Source: Psychromicrobium xiongbiense
GTDB lineage: Bacteria; Actinomycetota; Actinomycetes; Actinomycetales; Micrococcaceae
Assembly: GCF_030271165.1 (NCBI RefSeq)
Contig: NZ_JASSZH010000038.1
Span: 35,380 to 99,379, forward strand
DNA: 64,000 nt
Direction of reading: 5' to 3'
Both the position numbers and the translations under genes were made by a program. Below, piece by piece: positions 12,159-20,686 of this stretch. The notes under the pieces are model-generated. The model worked only from the letters and a program-made list of their open reading frames with translations, did no database searches and was not told where the DNA came from. The first letter of the stretch is position 1; every line of letters starts with the position of its first letter.

Positions 12159-12700
12159 TGAGCGCAGAGATTGAAACTGTGGAGACAGTGTCCGCTGACG
12201 TGGAAACCCCCGAGGTGGAGGAACAGCAGCCGAGCCGACTGGAAGAAGAAGGCGATCTGGCTGCCGATTATCTGGAGGAGCTGCTGGATATCGCCGATAT
12301 CGACGGAGACATCGATATCGAGGTCCGCAATGGGCGTAGCTACGTCTCGATCCTTGCCGATCAGAAGAGCCGAGCGCTGGAGGCTCTGGTGGGTGCCGAT
12401 GGGGAGACACTCAATGCCCTTCAGGAGCTGACCCGACTGACCGTGCTGGCTGCCACGGGCAACCGCTCGCGGCTGATTCTGGACATTCTGGGGCACCGCG
12501 AGCAGCGCGCTGGAGTGTTGTCCACCGTGGCCGAGGACGCCGCAGCGCGCGTGAAGGAAACCGGTGGCCCTGTTCACCTGGATCCGATGGGTGCTTATGA
12601 GCGGAAGCTGGTGCACGACGCCATCGCCGAGTTGGGTCTGATCAGTGAATCTGAGGGCGTGGGCCCAGCCCGGCATATTGTGGTCAAGCCCGCCAGCTGA
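12158..12700 (+). CDS. jag: Jag/KhpB RNA-binding protein (KH-R3H)
   Basis: RNA-binding protein of the Jag/SpoIIIJ-associated (KhpB) family, 180 aa. The acidic N-terminus (residues 1-40) is followed by a KH-like domain (DIDIEVRNGRSYVSILADQ, VGADGETLNALQELTRL) and a C-terminal R3H domain containing LDPMGAYERKLVHDAIAEL. The ATG at 12158 overlaps the yidC stop as TGATG, so I prefer it over the GTG one codon earlier. Its end overlaps rsmG in the same way. KhpB proteins bind RNA and influence cell division and envelope genes in other Gram-positives; the role here is inferred from family only. Confidence 0.93.
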   Translation: MSAEIETVETVSADVETPEVEEQQPSRLEEEGDLAADYLEELLDIADIDGDIDIEVRNGRSYVSILADQKSRALEALVGADGETLNALQELTRLTVLAATGNRSRLILDILGHREQRAGVLSTVAEDAAARVKETGGPVHLDPMGAYERKLVHDAIAELGLISESEGVGPARHIVVKPAS

Positions 12701-13341
12701 TGATGGACGATATGCAGGTTCCTCCGGCTCCGGATTCCGCAGGCCTGGTGTTCGGCGACCGCCTGGAGCTGGCCCAGCGCTATGTGACGCATCTCGCGAC
12801 CTCGGGGATTGAACGGGGCCTGGTGGGCCCCCGTGAGGTGCCGCGGTTGTGGGAGCGCCATGTACTCAACTGCGCAGTCGTGGAGGAATTCATTGCCACT
12901 GGTTCCCTGGTGGCAGATGTTGGCAGCGGTGCGGGCCTGCCGGGTCTGTGCCTGGCGATTGCCCGGCCGGACCTGACCGTGGTGCTGATCGAGCCACTGG
13001 AGCGTCGGGTGCGCTGGTTGGAAGAGGTCGTTGAAGACCTTGGCCTGAGTGAGTCGGTCTTTGTGCTGCGATCTCGTGGCGAGCAGGCAGTGGATGAGGT
13101 CGATGCCGATGTGGTCACGGCACGCGCTGTCTCCTCACTTGACAAGCTAATTCGATTGACAATTCCACTTCTTCATGGACAGGGCGAACTTTTGGCCCTG
13201 AAAGGGCGCAGCGCTCAGGAAGAAGTGGATAAGGCGGCGAAGGCGATTCGTTCGATGGGTGGGCGGTCCGCAGAGGTACTGCAGGCCGGCAGCACAGTGT
13301 TGGAGGAAGTCACCACCGTCGTCCGCGTGGTGGTTGGCTGA
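12700..13341 (+). CDS. rsmG: 16S rRNA (guanine527-N7)-methyltransferase RsmG
   Basis: SAM-dependent methyltransferase that makes m7G527 in 16S rRNA (also called GidB), 213 aa. The SAM-binding motif is SLVADVGSGAGLPGLCLAIA near residue 70, followed by VLIEPLERRVRWLEEV and the motif VVTARAVSSLDKLIRL. LWERHVLNCAVV before the SAM motif is another family landmark. Translation is probably coupled to jag through TGATG. Loss of this enzyme gives low-level streptomycin resistance in other bacteria (family knowledge). The following 207 bases up to parA show no gene. Confidence 0.95.
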   Translation: MMDDMQVPPAPDSAGLVFGDRLELAQRYVTHLATSGIERGLVGPREVPRLWERHVLNCAVVEEFIATGSLVADVGSGAGLPGLCLAIARPDLTVVLIEPLERRVRWLEEVVEDLGLSESVFVLRSRGEQAVDEVDADVVTARAVSSLDKLIRLTIPLLHGQGELLALKGRSAQEEVDKAAKAIRSMGGRSAEVLQAGSTVLEEVTTVVRVVVG

Positions 13342-13548
13342 CACCCCCTATTGTGGTGTCGACGCGTGTAGCGGAGTAGCTCGTTTCTGGCGGATCGAGT
13401 GTTGGTGCGGGACATTCTGCCCGGTCTGATGCCTGGTCCGGCCAGTCCCTCGCATGAGAGGGTGCCGACCCGATAGGCTGGTTGCAGTAGAGGCGGATGC
13501 CAGTCAGTAGTTTTCCGCATGTTCCAGATGCGGCGGAGGTTTGTGCCA

Positions 13549-14580
13549 GTGGAAAAGGTCGATCGTCGGAGCTCCACGCTGGACGGATTGAGAGATGCGT
13601 TGAGCTCCTTAGTTAAGGCCAGACAGCCAGCCGCCAGGAAGAACGTCGACAATGTTTCACGTGAAACCGAACGGAGCCCCATGGACATGTCCGATGAGGA
13701 TAGCCCCATTGCTCGCGAACTCAGGCTTGAGGCAAAGAGGCGCGAGCGTCTGGCCACCAAGGTCTTCCCGAAACCACCTGAGACCCGCATTCTGACTGTC
13801 GCCAACCAGAAGGGCGGAGTGGGTAAGACCACCACAACGGTCAATATTGCTGCCGCTCTTGCCGCAGCGGGCCTCAACGTCCTGGTGGTGGATATTGACC
13901 CGCAGGGCAATGCCTCGACCGCATTAGGGATCGATCACCGCGCTGAGGTGGAGAGCATCTATGACGTGCTGATCGATGATGTCCCGCTCGCGGATGTGGT
14001 CGCTGCCTGCCCTGATGTCGAGCGGTTGCTCTGTGCTCCGGCAACCATTCATCTGGCGGGCGCCGAGATCGAGCTGGTCTCTCTTGTTGCGCGGGAACAG
14101 CGGCTGAGTCGTGCGCTGGCCAACTACGCAACTTTCCGCGAGGAGCAGGGCCAGGAGCGTCTGGACTATGTGCTGATCGATTGCCCACCCAGTCTCGGCC
14201 TGCTGACAGTGAATGCATTTTGCGCCGCCCAGGAAGTACTGATTCCTATTCAGTGCGAGTATTACGCCCTGGAAGGGTTGAGTCAGTTGCTCAAGAACAT
14301 TGAGATGATTCAGAAGCACTTGAACTCGAGACTGGTGGTGTCCACCATTCTTTTGACCATGTACGACGGACGGACCAACCTGGCTGCGCAGGTAGCCGCT
14401 GACGTCCGTAGTCACTTTCCCAATGAGGTGCTGGCTGCCGTCATTCCCCGTTCAGTGAGGATTTCCGAAGCACCCAGCTATCAGCAGACGGTAATGACCT
14501 ATGACTCCTCCTCAACGGGGGCTCTGAGCTATCAGGAGGCCGCTGCGGAAATCGCTGAACGGGCCGTACTCGTTGAGTGA
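13549..14580 (+). CDS. parA: Chromosome partitioning ATPase ParA (Soj)
   Basis: Deviant Walker ParA ATPase that drives origin segregation with ParB and parS, 343 aa. The deviant Walker A motif KGGVGKTTT is at about residues 88-96, followed by VLVVDIDPQGNAST, the switch segment YVLIDCPPSLGLLTVNAF and the C-terminal IPRSVRISEAPSYQQTV. About 80 residues of charged N-terminal extension precede the ATPase. I chose GTG 13549 because GGAGG lies nine bases upstream; ATG 13519 lacks a binding site. A parS site lies inside this extension (13653-13668), encoding VSRET. It is followed by parB after 55 bases. Confidence 0.95.
   Translation: MEKVDRRSSTLDGLRDALSSLVKARQPAARKNVDNVSRETERSPMDMSDEDSPIARELRLEAKRRERLATKVFPKPPETRILTVANQKGGVGKTTTTVNIAAALAAAGLNVLVVDIDPQGNASTALGIDHRAEVESIYDVLIDDVPLADVVAACPDVERLLCAPATIHLAGAEIELVSLVAREQRLSRALANYATFREEQGQERLDYVLIDCPPSLGLLTVNAFCAAQEVLIPIQCEYYALEGLSQLLKNIEMIQKHLNSRLVVSTILLTMYDGRTNLAAQVAADVRSHFPNEVLAAVIPRSVRISEAPSYQQTVMTYDSSSTGALSYQEAAAEIAERAVLVE
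13653..13668. promoter_or_regulatory. parS: parS site 1 (inside parA)
   Basis: TGTTTCACGTGAAACC, 15 of 16 bases of the palindromic parS consensus TGTTTCACGTGAAACA. It lies inside the parA N-terminal coding extension, where it translates as VSRET. ParB is expected to load here as a CTP-dependent clamp. Confidence 0.93.
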
Positions 14581-14635
14581 GCACCAGTCTGGGCATGAAA
14601 TTGATCTTGGTGAACTGTAGAAGATGGGTGTAGAG

Positions 14636-15652
14636 ATGACTGAGAAGCCACGTAGAGGTCTGGGCCGTGGATTGGGTGCGCTGATTCCACCCAGCGCGGC
14701 AGCGGAAGGCGATTCGCGAGGGTCTGCCAAGGGTGGCAGTCGCCCGGTGGACCTGTTTTTTCCCGAGGTGGAAAACAAACCTGTGCGCGAGACCGCACAG
14801 CGTGAGAGTGTTTCACGTGAAACGCTGCCGGGGTCGGAGCTGGTAGCAGTTCCGGGGGCCCAGTTTGCTGACCTCGATGTGGCACTCATTCACGCCAACC
14901 GTAAGCAGCCACGGTCCGTCTTCGATGAAGATGACATGGCTGAATTGGTTCATTCCGTACGCGAAATTGGCGTGCTGCAGCCGGTGGTGGTGCGTACCTC
15001 GCCAGACAGTGAGGGCCACTACGAGCTCGTCATGGGCGAGCGGCGACTCCGCGCTGCACGTGAGGCCGGTCTTGAGACCATTCCTTCCATCATCCGTGAG
15101 ACCAGCGATAACGATCTGCTTCGTGATGCTCTTCTGGAGAATCTTCACAGAAGTCAGTTGAATCCTCTGGAGGAGGCTGCCGCCTATTCGCAGCTGCTGG
15201 AGGACTTTGGCACGACTCATGAGGAGTTGGCAGACCGGATTGGGCGTTCTCGGCCGCAGGTCTCCAACACATTGCGTCTGTTGAAGCTGCCCCCGGTGGT
15301 GCAGCGAAGGGTTGCGGCTGGTGTTTTGAGTGCTGGGCACGCCCGAGCACTCCTGGCGCTTCCCGACGCGGAGGCGATGGAGCGTCTGGCGCAGCGTATC
15401 GTGGCGGAAGGTTGGTCCGTGCGTGCTACAGAAGAGGCAGTGGCCCTCTTTGATGCCGGTGCGAGTCCTGTAAAGACGCGCCGCGAGCCCACAGCGCGTC
15501 ATGAGCGCCTCGATTTTCTGGCCAATAGCCTGGCCGACCGCCTTGATACCAGCGTGAAGATTACCCTCGGCGCGCGCAAAGGTAAGGTCAGTATTGAGTT
15601 TGCCTCGGTGGAGGACCTCAATCGGATTATGGGTGTGCTAAACGCTCAGTAG
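14636..15652 (+). CDS. parB: Chromosome partitioning protein ParB (Spo0J)
   Basis: ParB, the CTP-hydrolysing DNA clamp that binds parS, spreads and recruits ParA and condensin; 338 aa from ATG 14636. The N-terminus MTEKPRRGLGRGLGALIP is the usual ParA-interacting box. The CTP-binding and parS-recognition core follows: NRKQPRSVFDEDDMAELVHS, VMGERRLRAAREAGL, and RDALLENLHRSQLNPLEEA. The helix-turn-helix is at HEELADRIGRSRPQVSNTLR. The C-terminal dimerisation domain is at about residues 285-338. An in-frame ATG at 14624 is also possible; neither start has a strong ribosome binding site. A parS site lies inside the N-terminal linker. Confidence 0.95.
   Translation: MTEKPRRGLGRGLGALIPPSAAAEGDSRGSAKGGSRPVDLFFPEVENKPVRETAQRESVSRETLPGSELVAVPGAQFADLDVALIHANRKQPRSVFDEDDMAELVHSVREIGVLQPVVVRTSPDSEGHYELVMGERRLRAAREAGLETIPSIIRETSDNDLLRDALLENLHRSQLNPLEEAAAYSQLLEDFGTTHEELADRIGRSRPQVSNTLRLLKLPPVVQRRVAAGVLSAGHARALLALPDAEAMERLAQRIVAEGWSVRATEEAVALFDAGASPVKTRREPTARHERLDFLANSLADRLDTSVKITLGARKGKVSIEFASVEDLNRIMGVLNAQ
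14809..14824. promoter_or_regulatory. parS: parS site 2 (inside parB)
   Basis: TGTTTCACGTGAAACG, one base off the parS consensus. It is inside the parB linker region, again translated as VSRET. It is about 1.16 kb from site 1 and 0.9 kb from site 3. Confidence 0.93.
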
Positions 15653-15689
15653 TACTGCGCGGGAGTAGATCGGAGGCTTCCGGTTAGAC

Positions 15690-15739
15690 GCAAAAGGAAG
15701 GGCCGGCGTTTCACGTGAAACACCGGCCCTTCCTTTTGC
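15690..15739. terminator. 50-base palindrome: bidirectional terminator built on parS
   Basis: Between the convergent parB and trxA ends, bases 15690-15739 form a near-perfect palindrome: 24 of 25 arm positions pair around an axis at 15714/15715, the only mismatch being 15707/15722. The outer arms run A-rich on one side and T-rich on the other (CAAAAGG and CCTTTTG), which gives a U-rich end in both directions, as in a bidirectional intrinsic terminator. The 14-base core GTTTCACGTGAAAC is parS. A terminator stem and a ParB-binding site are therefore the same DNA. Confidence 0.85.
15707..15722. promoter_or_regulatory. parS: parS site 3 (parB-trxA gap)
   Basis: CGTTTCACGTGAAACA, one base from consensus, at the exact axis of the 50-base palindrome described for 15690-15739. 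This is the only one of the three parS sites outside coding sequence. Confidence 0.92.
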
Positions 15740-15745
15740 ATCTGG

Positions 15746-16072
15746 TTACGCGATGTAGTCCGCGAACTCCTTTTCGAAGTACTGCTTGGGCCGCGCGCCC
15801 ACCACGGTGGACTTCACTTCGCCACCTGAAAACAGGTAGACAGCCGGAATCGAGGTAATCCCGAACTCAGCGGCAATACGTGGATTGTCATCGACATTGA
15901 TCTTGACGACCTTGATCTTGTCGGCGTGATCCTCACCGAATTCTTCCAGGATAGGCCCCAGCTTGACGCAGGGGTGGCACCACTCGGCCCAGAAGTCGAC
16001 CACCACAGGGGTGTCAGAGGCAAGAACGTCTGCAGCGAATGAATCATCGGTGGTGTTGATGGTGTTGCTCAT
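15746..16072 (-). CDS. trxA: Thioredoxin with WCHPC active site
   Basis: Thioredoxin, a small cytosolic dithiol reductant recycled by TrxB, 108 aa. The fold markers are all present: VVVDFWAEWCHPCVKLGP, KVVKINVDDNPRIAAEFGI, the cis-proline loop TSIPAVYLF and the C-terminal GARPKQYFEKEF. The active site is Cys-His-Pro-Cys instead of the near-universal Cys-Gly-Pro-Cys. The codons are tgc cac ccc tgc, so this is not an ambiguous reading. AAAGG lies eight bases before the ATG. It is 48 bases downstream of trxB and probably in its operon. The changed dipeptide is expected to alter redox potential (inference). Confidence 0.93.
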   Translation of the reverse strand: MSNTINTTDDSFAADVLASDTPVVVDFWAEWCHPCVKLGPILEEFGEDHADKIKVVKINVDDNPRIAAEFGITSIPAVYLFSGGEVKSTVVGARPKQYFEKEFADYIA

Positions 16073-16120
16073 GAATGAACCTTTCGAAGATGGCGGGACG
16101 GATGTTCCGACGGCAAAACG

Positions 16121-17119
16121 TCAGAGGGTGGCAGAGGTGGCAAGTTCCACGTCATGGTCGGAGACAGAGGATTCCTGAGTGGCCAGGAAGTGTTCGACGT
16201 CCAGGGCCGCGACACAGCCGGAGCCGGCAGCGGTGATCGCCTGGCGGTAGGTGGGATCGACCACGTCACCAGCAGCAAACACACCCTCAACGCTGGTGCG
16301 CGAAGAGCGGCCTTCCACCGCGATTGTGCCCTGGTCGGTGAGATCCAGGATGCCCCGGAACAGGTCCACCCGGGGGTCATTGCCAATGGCGACGAAAACG
16401 CCGGTGACCGGCAACTCGGAGGACTCGCCGGTGACGAGATTGCGCAGCGTCAACGAGGAAACCTTGGCATCACCGGTAATGCCGGTGACCTCGCTGTTCC
16501 AGATGAAGCGAATCTTGTTGTTGCTCAGTGCGCGCTCCTGCATGATCTTGGAGGCGCGGAGTTCACCGCGGCGATGGATCACGGTCACCGAGCGGGCAAA
16601 CTTGGTCAGGAAGGTGGCTTCCTCCATGGCGGAGTCCCCACCACCGACGACGGCGATGTCCTGATCCTTGAAGAAGAATCCGTCACAGGTGGCACACCAG
16701 CTGACGCCGCGACCGGAGAGGCGCTTCTCGTCCTCAAGGCCGAGTTCGCGGTAGGCCGAGCCGGTGGAGACGATGATCGACCGGGCCGAGTAGGTGTCCC
16801 CGCCGCCAGTGGTGACGGTCTTGACTGGACCTTCGAGCGAGACCTCGGTGACGTCATCGTACTCAACCTGGGCACCAAAGCGCTCAGCCTGCTTCTGAAG
16901 GCTTTCCATCAGGTCCGGACCCTGGACGCCCTCGGGAAAACCGGGGAAGTTCTCTACCTCGGTGGTGTTCATCAGCTCACCACCCGCGGTGACTGAACCG
17001 GCGATAATCAAGGGATTCAGGTTGGCACGAGCCGTGTAGATGCCAGCGGTGTATCCCGCCGGTCCTGAACCGATGATGATGACATCCCGAACCTGCTCGG
17101 TGGTGGGATCAATGCTCAC
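16121..17119 (-). CDS. trxB: Thioredoxin-disulfide reductase
   Basis: NADPH-dependent flavoenzyme that reduces thioredoxin, 332 aa, GTG start with GAGGAG upstream. The FAD fingerprint [20 protein letters not shown] is at the N-terminus, the redox-active disulfide is [11 protein letters not shown] near residue 142, the NADPH motif is [15 protein letters not shown], and the second FAD segment is [20 protein letters not shown] near the C-terminus. It precedes trxA on the same strand, a normal arrangement near actinobacterial origins. The 159 bases upstream, to the end of murJ, show no gene; a sigma factor that sits here in some relatives is absent. Confidence 0.97.
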   Translation of the reverse strand: MSIDPTTEQVRDVIIIGSGPAGYTAGIYTARANLNPLIIAGSVTAGGELMNTTEVENFPGFPEGVQGPDLMESLQKQAERFGAQVEYDDVTEVSLEGPVKTVTTGGGDTYSARSIIVSTGSAYRELGLEDEKRLSGRGVSWCATCDGFFFKDQDIAVVGGGDSAMEEATFLTKFARSVTVIHRRGELRASKIMQERALSNNKIRFIWNSEVTGITGDAKVSSLTLRNLVTGESSELPVTGVFVAIGNDPRVDLFRGILDLTDQGTIAVEGRSSRTSVEGVFAAGDVVDPTYRQAITAAGSGCVAALDVEHFLATQESSVSDHDVELATSATL

Positions 17120-17278
17120 GAAGAACCGCTCCTCTGGTGACAGCGGCCCTGGACCGCTTTGGTGTACTTGGTGAACGCGGTGTCTGGCGACGCTATTCCA
17201 TTGCCACCGGACACCGCGACCGTTCCTACCAGAGTACGTGAGGAAGCGCTGGCTGATCCGAGTACTGCTACAGACGGG

Positions 17279-20200
17279 CTACTTGACGGTAATCTCCGAG
17301 ATTTTCAGTCCGTAGGGGTAGTTCTGTGCGGACTGAAGCTTGGGCAACTCAGTGAAGTTGAGGAAGACGTACTTGGCCTGGGTTCCGCCGGGAATTGCGA
17401 CAGTGATGTCCGGACCGGTGAAGCTGCTGGGGCTGACCACCTTGGCGGCATCGAGGGAGGGTGTGTCACTGACAAGCACCTCGAAAGCCCCGCCGCTGCC
17501 GCCCTGCTGGCTCAGCGTCACCGAGTGGAGGTCTGCCCTGGCCTGCAGCTCCACCACCAGAACAACGCTCTTGGCCAGGCCGCCAAACTTGGGATTGGCG
17601 AATTCGTAGCTCAACCAGGTGGTGGCTGGATTACCGTCGTATAGCGCGCTGAGCTTGCTGTCCGGGCGTTCCGCGACGCCCTGGTCCCCACCGACCGCCT
17701 GCACGGTCACTCCGGCGATCACGGGGGCCACTACCGGGGTGCCGGAATTGCTGCCGCTGGCCCCAGGCGTCGACTGCTGCGCCACCGGGGAGGAGCTGCT
17801 GGAAGGCTTGGAACCCATCAGGTTGCCAATGGTGCTGGCAGCGAAGACGATGGCGGCCAACAGTACCACCACCAGGATCGCGCCCACCAGCCAGCGTCCG
17901 CCGCGGGGAGCATTGGCCTCGTCGTCGTCGTATTCCGGCTCCGAAGTGGCCGGTGCCGGGCGCGCCTGATCCAGGGGGGTACTGAGCCAGGCGTCCTTGG
18001 CTCGGGCCGAGATGCTGGACGTCGAGCTGGCGGCTGGCTGTGCCTGACCAAGCAGGGTGACTTTTGGCTGCCCGGAGGCGGTAGTGCCCGTTGCTGAAAC
18101 CGACGCTGCGGTACTAGGTGCCGCTGTGGCTTGGGTGGCTGGCGTGGGCTGTGGGCTGTCTGTGCGGGTCACAGGGGCTACGGGGGCGGACGCTGCCTGC
18201 GGTACGGGAGTGGTGCCCTCCGTCGGCGCAGGATGCACTGTCTGCGGCTGCGGGTGATCGGCGGTACCGCCGCCCTGGTAAAGATTGCGCAGCTCGCCCG
18301 TGGGCACCGGCGAGTCGTCATCGTATACATAATCGTAGGAACCCAGCATGGGAGCGGGTGGCCGGACATCACCGAAGATCTGCATCCCGAGAGTGTCGGT
18401 GAAATGAGGTTCGATGTAGGGCACGGTCGGGATGACCAGGTCCAGCAGATCCGCAGGGTTGGCCCGGCTCGTGATGAGGTAGGTGATGCCCTTGCTGGTG
18501 CCCAGGTCCAGGATCTGGAAGCTCGCGGGACGTTCACCCGTGGCCACCTCACGCGCACCCTGGGTCAGGTGTTCGACGTGTTCCTGGCCCGGGACGACGA
18601 TGCTCACGGGACGGCTCAGGACCTGATCGCTGCCCTCCAGGACCACGTCGCCTTCAGCGGAAGCCAGTAGCTGGGCAGTGACCTTGTAACGGCCGCCCAG
18701 AACGGTGCCGAGTTCGATGGTGTGCGCCACTGATTCCTCCCCGACCGGAACGCGCGGAATGCGTCCGGTCCGCAGATCTTCCTTGGTGTTTGATCCTATC
18801 GGATGGCCCCCGGCACGCGGCGAAGTTGCCCCGGGCAACCGCCCCAGCAGTGGAGTCAGGCCCGGCACCCGTCGGCTCAGCGCGGCCAGGAGCGGGGACA
18901 GGCGTCGGGTGAGTGGTGCGAGCAACTCATCGAGTTCCTCCACGCGCATCAACTTCAGGGCCAGCCCGTAGACCAGCCCCATCACCAGAGTGACCACCAC
19001 GATGGTCAGCAGCGCACTGGTGGTGGAGCGCCAGGCGAAGCCGCTGTAGGAGCCGTCCAGAAAACTGGCTCCACCCAGGCCCAGGAGTACGATGCCGCCC
19101 ACCACCGCAGAGATCACGGCCGCCAGTGCATACTGCACGTACGCGCGGATGATGCGCCGGAGGCCGTAGTCACCAATCTTGTTGCGCAGGACCAGCCCGG
19201 CCAGGAAGGGTGCCAGGACATTGCCCACCGCCTCCATGGCCAGCAGAGCGTAGACCAGGCTTTGCACGGGGACGAAGGAGACTGCCAGGGCTGTCCCCAC
19301 TCCGAAGACCACCAGGATGGATTGCAGGACAAACGGCGTCCGGGCATCCTCTGAGGCATAGAACACCCGGTTGATCATGAAATTGGCGCTCAGGAATGGC
19401 GAGCTCAGCGCGAGGATCGCAATCGCGATGCCCATGGCCAGGCCGGCCTTCTGGGAGTTGCCACCGATCACCATGCCGATCTGGCCGGAGAGCACGAAGA
19501 GCAGCATGGCAAAAAAGGCAGTCGCCACGCCGACAATGCGCAGCAGCCGGGAGACTGAAGCGCGCAGTGCCGGGAGGTCGTGATTGCTGGCGACGCGGGA
19601 CATCTGATTGAACAGCACGGTGGCCACCGAGAGCACGATGAGCGAATGCGGCAGGATGTAAATATCGCTGGCCCGGTTGAGAATGAAGGTCTGAGGAATG
19701 TCCTGGAGACCCTTGGTCTCTGAAATCTGGGTGGCCGCGCTGCCGACCCAGCCGATCACGATGTAGGAGAGTTGACCGACCAGCATGGTGCTCAGCGCCC
19801 AGCCGGCGATCTTGCCGGTGTGGCCGAGCCCCATGCCGTGCCAGCCGAAGCGCGGCCGCAGACCCAGGCCCAGTCGGTAGACCGGGATCAGCAGGATGGC
19901 GGCCTGAGCGATCACCCCGAGCGTCGTCGTCCCGGCGAGCAACCAGGTCTGGGCATTGGTCCAGCCCGCGACGGTGAGGTCATTGCCCGTACCCACAGTG
20001 CCCCAGGTGGCGATGAAGATCACCAGACCGGCGATGGCGATCAGGTTGTTCACCACGGGTGCCCACATATAGGAGCCGAAGCGGTCGTGGGCATTGAGTA
20101 CCTGGCCCAGCAGTGTGTACAGGCCGTAGAAGAAGATCTGTGGAATCAGGAAGGTGGCAAACTGGCCGCCGAGAATGAGTTGTTCGCCACGGAGCTGGGT

Positions 20201-20605
20201 CAGCAGTCCCAGGATCGGTTGGGCGAACAGGGTCAGCGGGATCGTGATCACTGCCAGGAAGAGCACCGCCAGGGTCAGCAGCCGGCTCAGATAGTCCGCG
20301 CCACGGTCCGGGAGTTTGCTGGCCTTGATGATCTGGGGCACCAGAACGACATTGAACACCCCGCCCGCCAGCATCAGATACAGGAGATTGGGAAGCGTGT
20401 TGGCCATATCGAACACATTGGAGATATGGCCCAGGGCACCCAGCGCCCAGGCGATCAGGATGCCCTTGAGGAACCCCAGACCACGGGAGGCCAAGGTGCC
20501 TGCCGCCATCACGGCGCTGGATGTGGCCGTGTTGACACTACGACGGGCGCTGAAATGCGCTCCCTGACCCCGGCGAGGCACAACTGCCTGGAATTGCTCT
20601 GACAT
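17279..20605 (-). CDS. murJ: Lipid II flippase MurJ fused to pseudokinase and extracellular domains
   Basis: Large MviN/MurJ protein, 1108 aa, compared with about 510 aa for a plain MurJ. Residues about 30-550 form the polytopic lipid II flippase (TASSAVMAAGTLASRGLGFL, NTLPNLLYLMLAGGVFNVVL, RASDIYILPHSLIVLSVATV). Next is a soluble region, about 630-740, resembling a degenerate Ser/Thr kinase (LGTVLGGRYKVTAQLLA) that lacks recognisable catalytic loops. A Pro/Ala/Thr-rich linker leads to one membrane segment (WLVGAILVVVLLAAIVFAAS) and an extracellular discoidin-like domain (residues about 965-1108). This matches the architecture of mycobacterial MviN, whose pseudokinase binds an FHA protein when phosphorylated. 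The start is uncertain among ATG codons at 20605, 20614 and 20617. Confidence 0.93.
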   Translation of the reverse strand: MSEQFQAVVPRRGQGAHFSARRSVNTATSSAVMAAGTLASRGLGFLKGILIAWALGALGHISNVFDMANTLPNLLYLMLAGGVFNVVLVPQIIKASKLPDRGADYLSRLLTLAVLFLAVITIPLTLFAQPILGLLTQLRGEQLILGGQFATFLIPQIFFYGLYTLLGQVLNAHDRFGSYMWAPVVNNLIAIAGLVIFIATWGTVGTGNDLTVAGWTNAQTWLLAGTTTLGVIAQAAILLIPVYRLGLGLRPRFGWHGMGLGHTGKIAGWALSTMLVGQLSYIVIGWVGSAATQISETKGLQDIPQTFILNRASDIYILPHSLIVLSVATVLFNQMSRVASNHDLPALRASVSRLLRIVGVATAFFAMLLFVLSGQIGMVIGGNSQKAGLAMGIAIAILALSSPFLSANFMINRVFYASEDARTPFVLQSILVVFGVGTALAVSFVPVQSLVYALLAMEAVGNVLAPFLAGLVLRNKIGDYGLRRIIRAYVQYALAAVISAVVGGIVLLGLGGASFLDGSYSGFAWRSTTSALLTIVVVTLVMGLVYGLALKLMRVEELDELLAPLTRRLSPLLAALSRRVPGLTPLLGRLPGATSPRAGGHPIGSNTKEDLRTGRIPRVPVGEESVAHTIELGTVLGGRYKVTAQLLASAEGDVVLEGSDQVLSRPVSIVVPGQEHVEHLTQGAREVATGERPASFQILDLGTSKGITYLITSRANPADLLDLVIPTVPYIEPHFTDTLGMQIFGDVRPPAPMLGSYDYVYDDDSPVPTGELRNLYQGGGTADHPQPQTVHPAPTEGTTPVPQAASAPVAPVTRTDSPQPTPATQATAAPSTAASVSATGTTASGQPKVTLLGQAQPAASSTSSISARAKDAWLSTPLDQARPAPATSEPEYDDDEANAPRGGRWLVGAILVVVLLAAIVFAASTIGNLMGSKPSSSSSPVAQQSTPGASGSNSGTPVVAPVIAGVTVQAVGGDQGVAERPDSKLSALYDGNPATTWLSYEFANPKFGGLAKSVVLVVELQARADLHSVTLSQQGGSGGAFEVLVSDTPSLDAAKVVSPSSFTGPDITVAIPGGTQAKYVFLNFTELPKLQSAQNYPYGLKISEITVK

Positions 20606-20686
20606 CTGCTTCATCATTCCATGTGGGAGGCAGAACACCCGGGACATTGCAGCCATCCCGGAAAATCCCGGGGCAGCGGGAACGGT

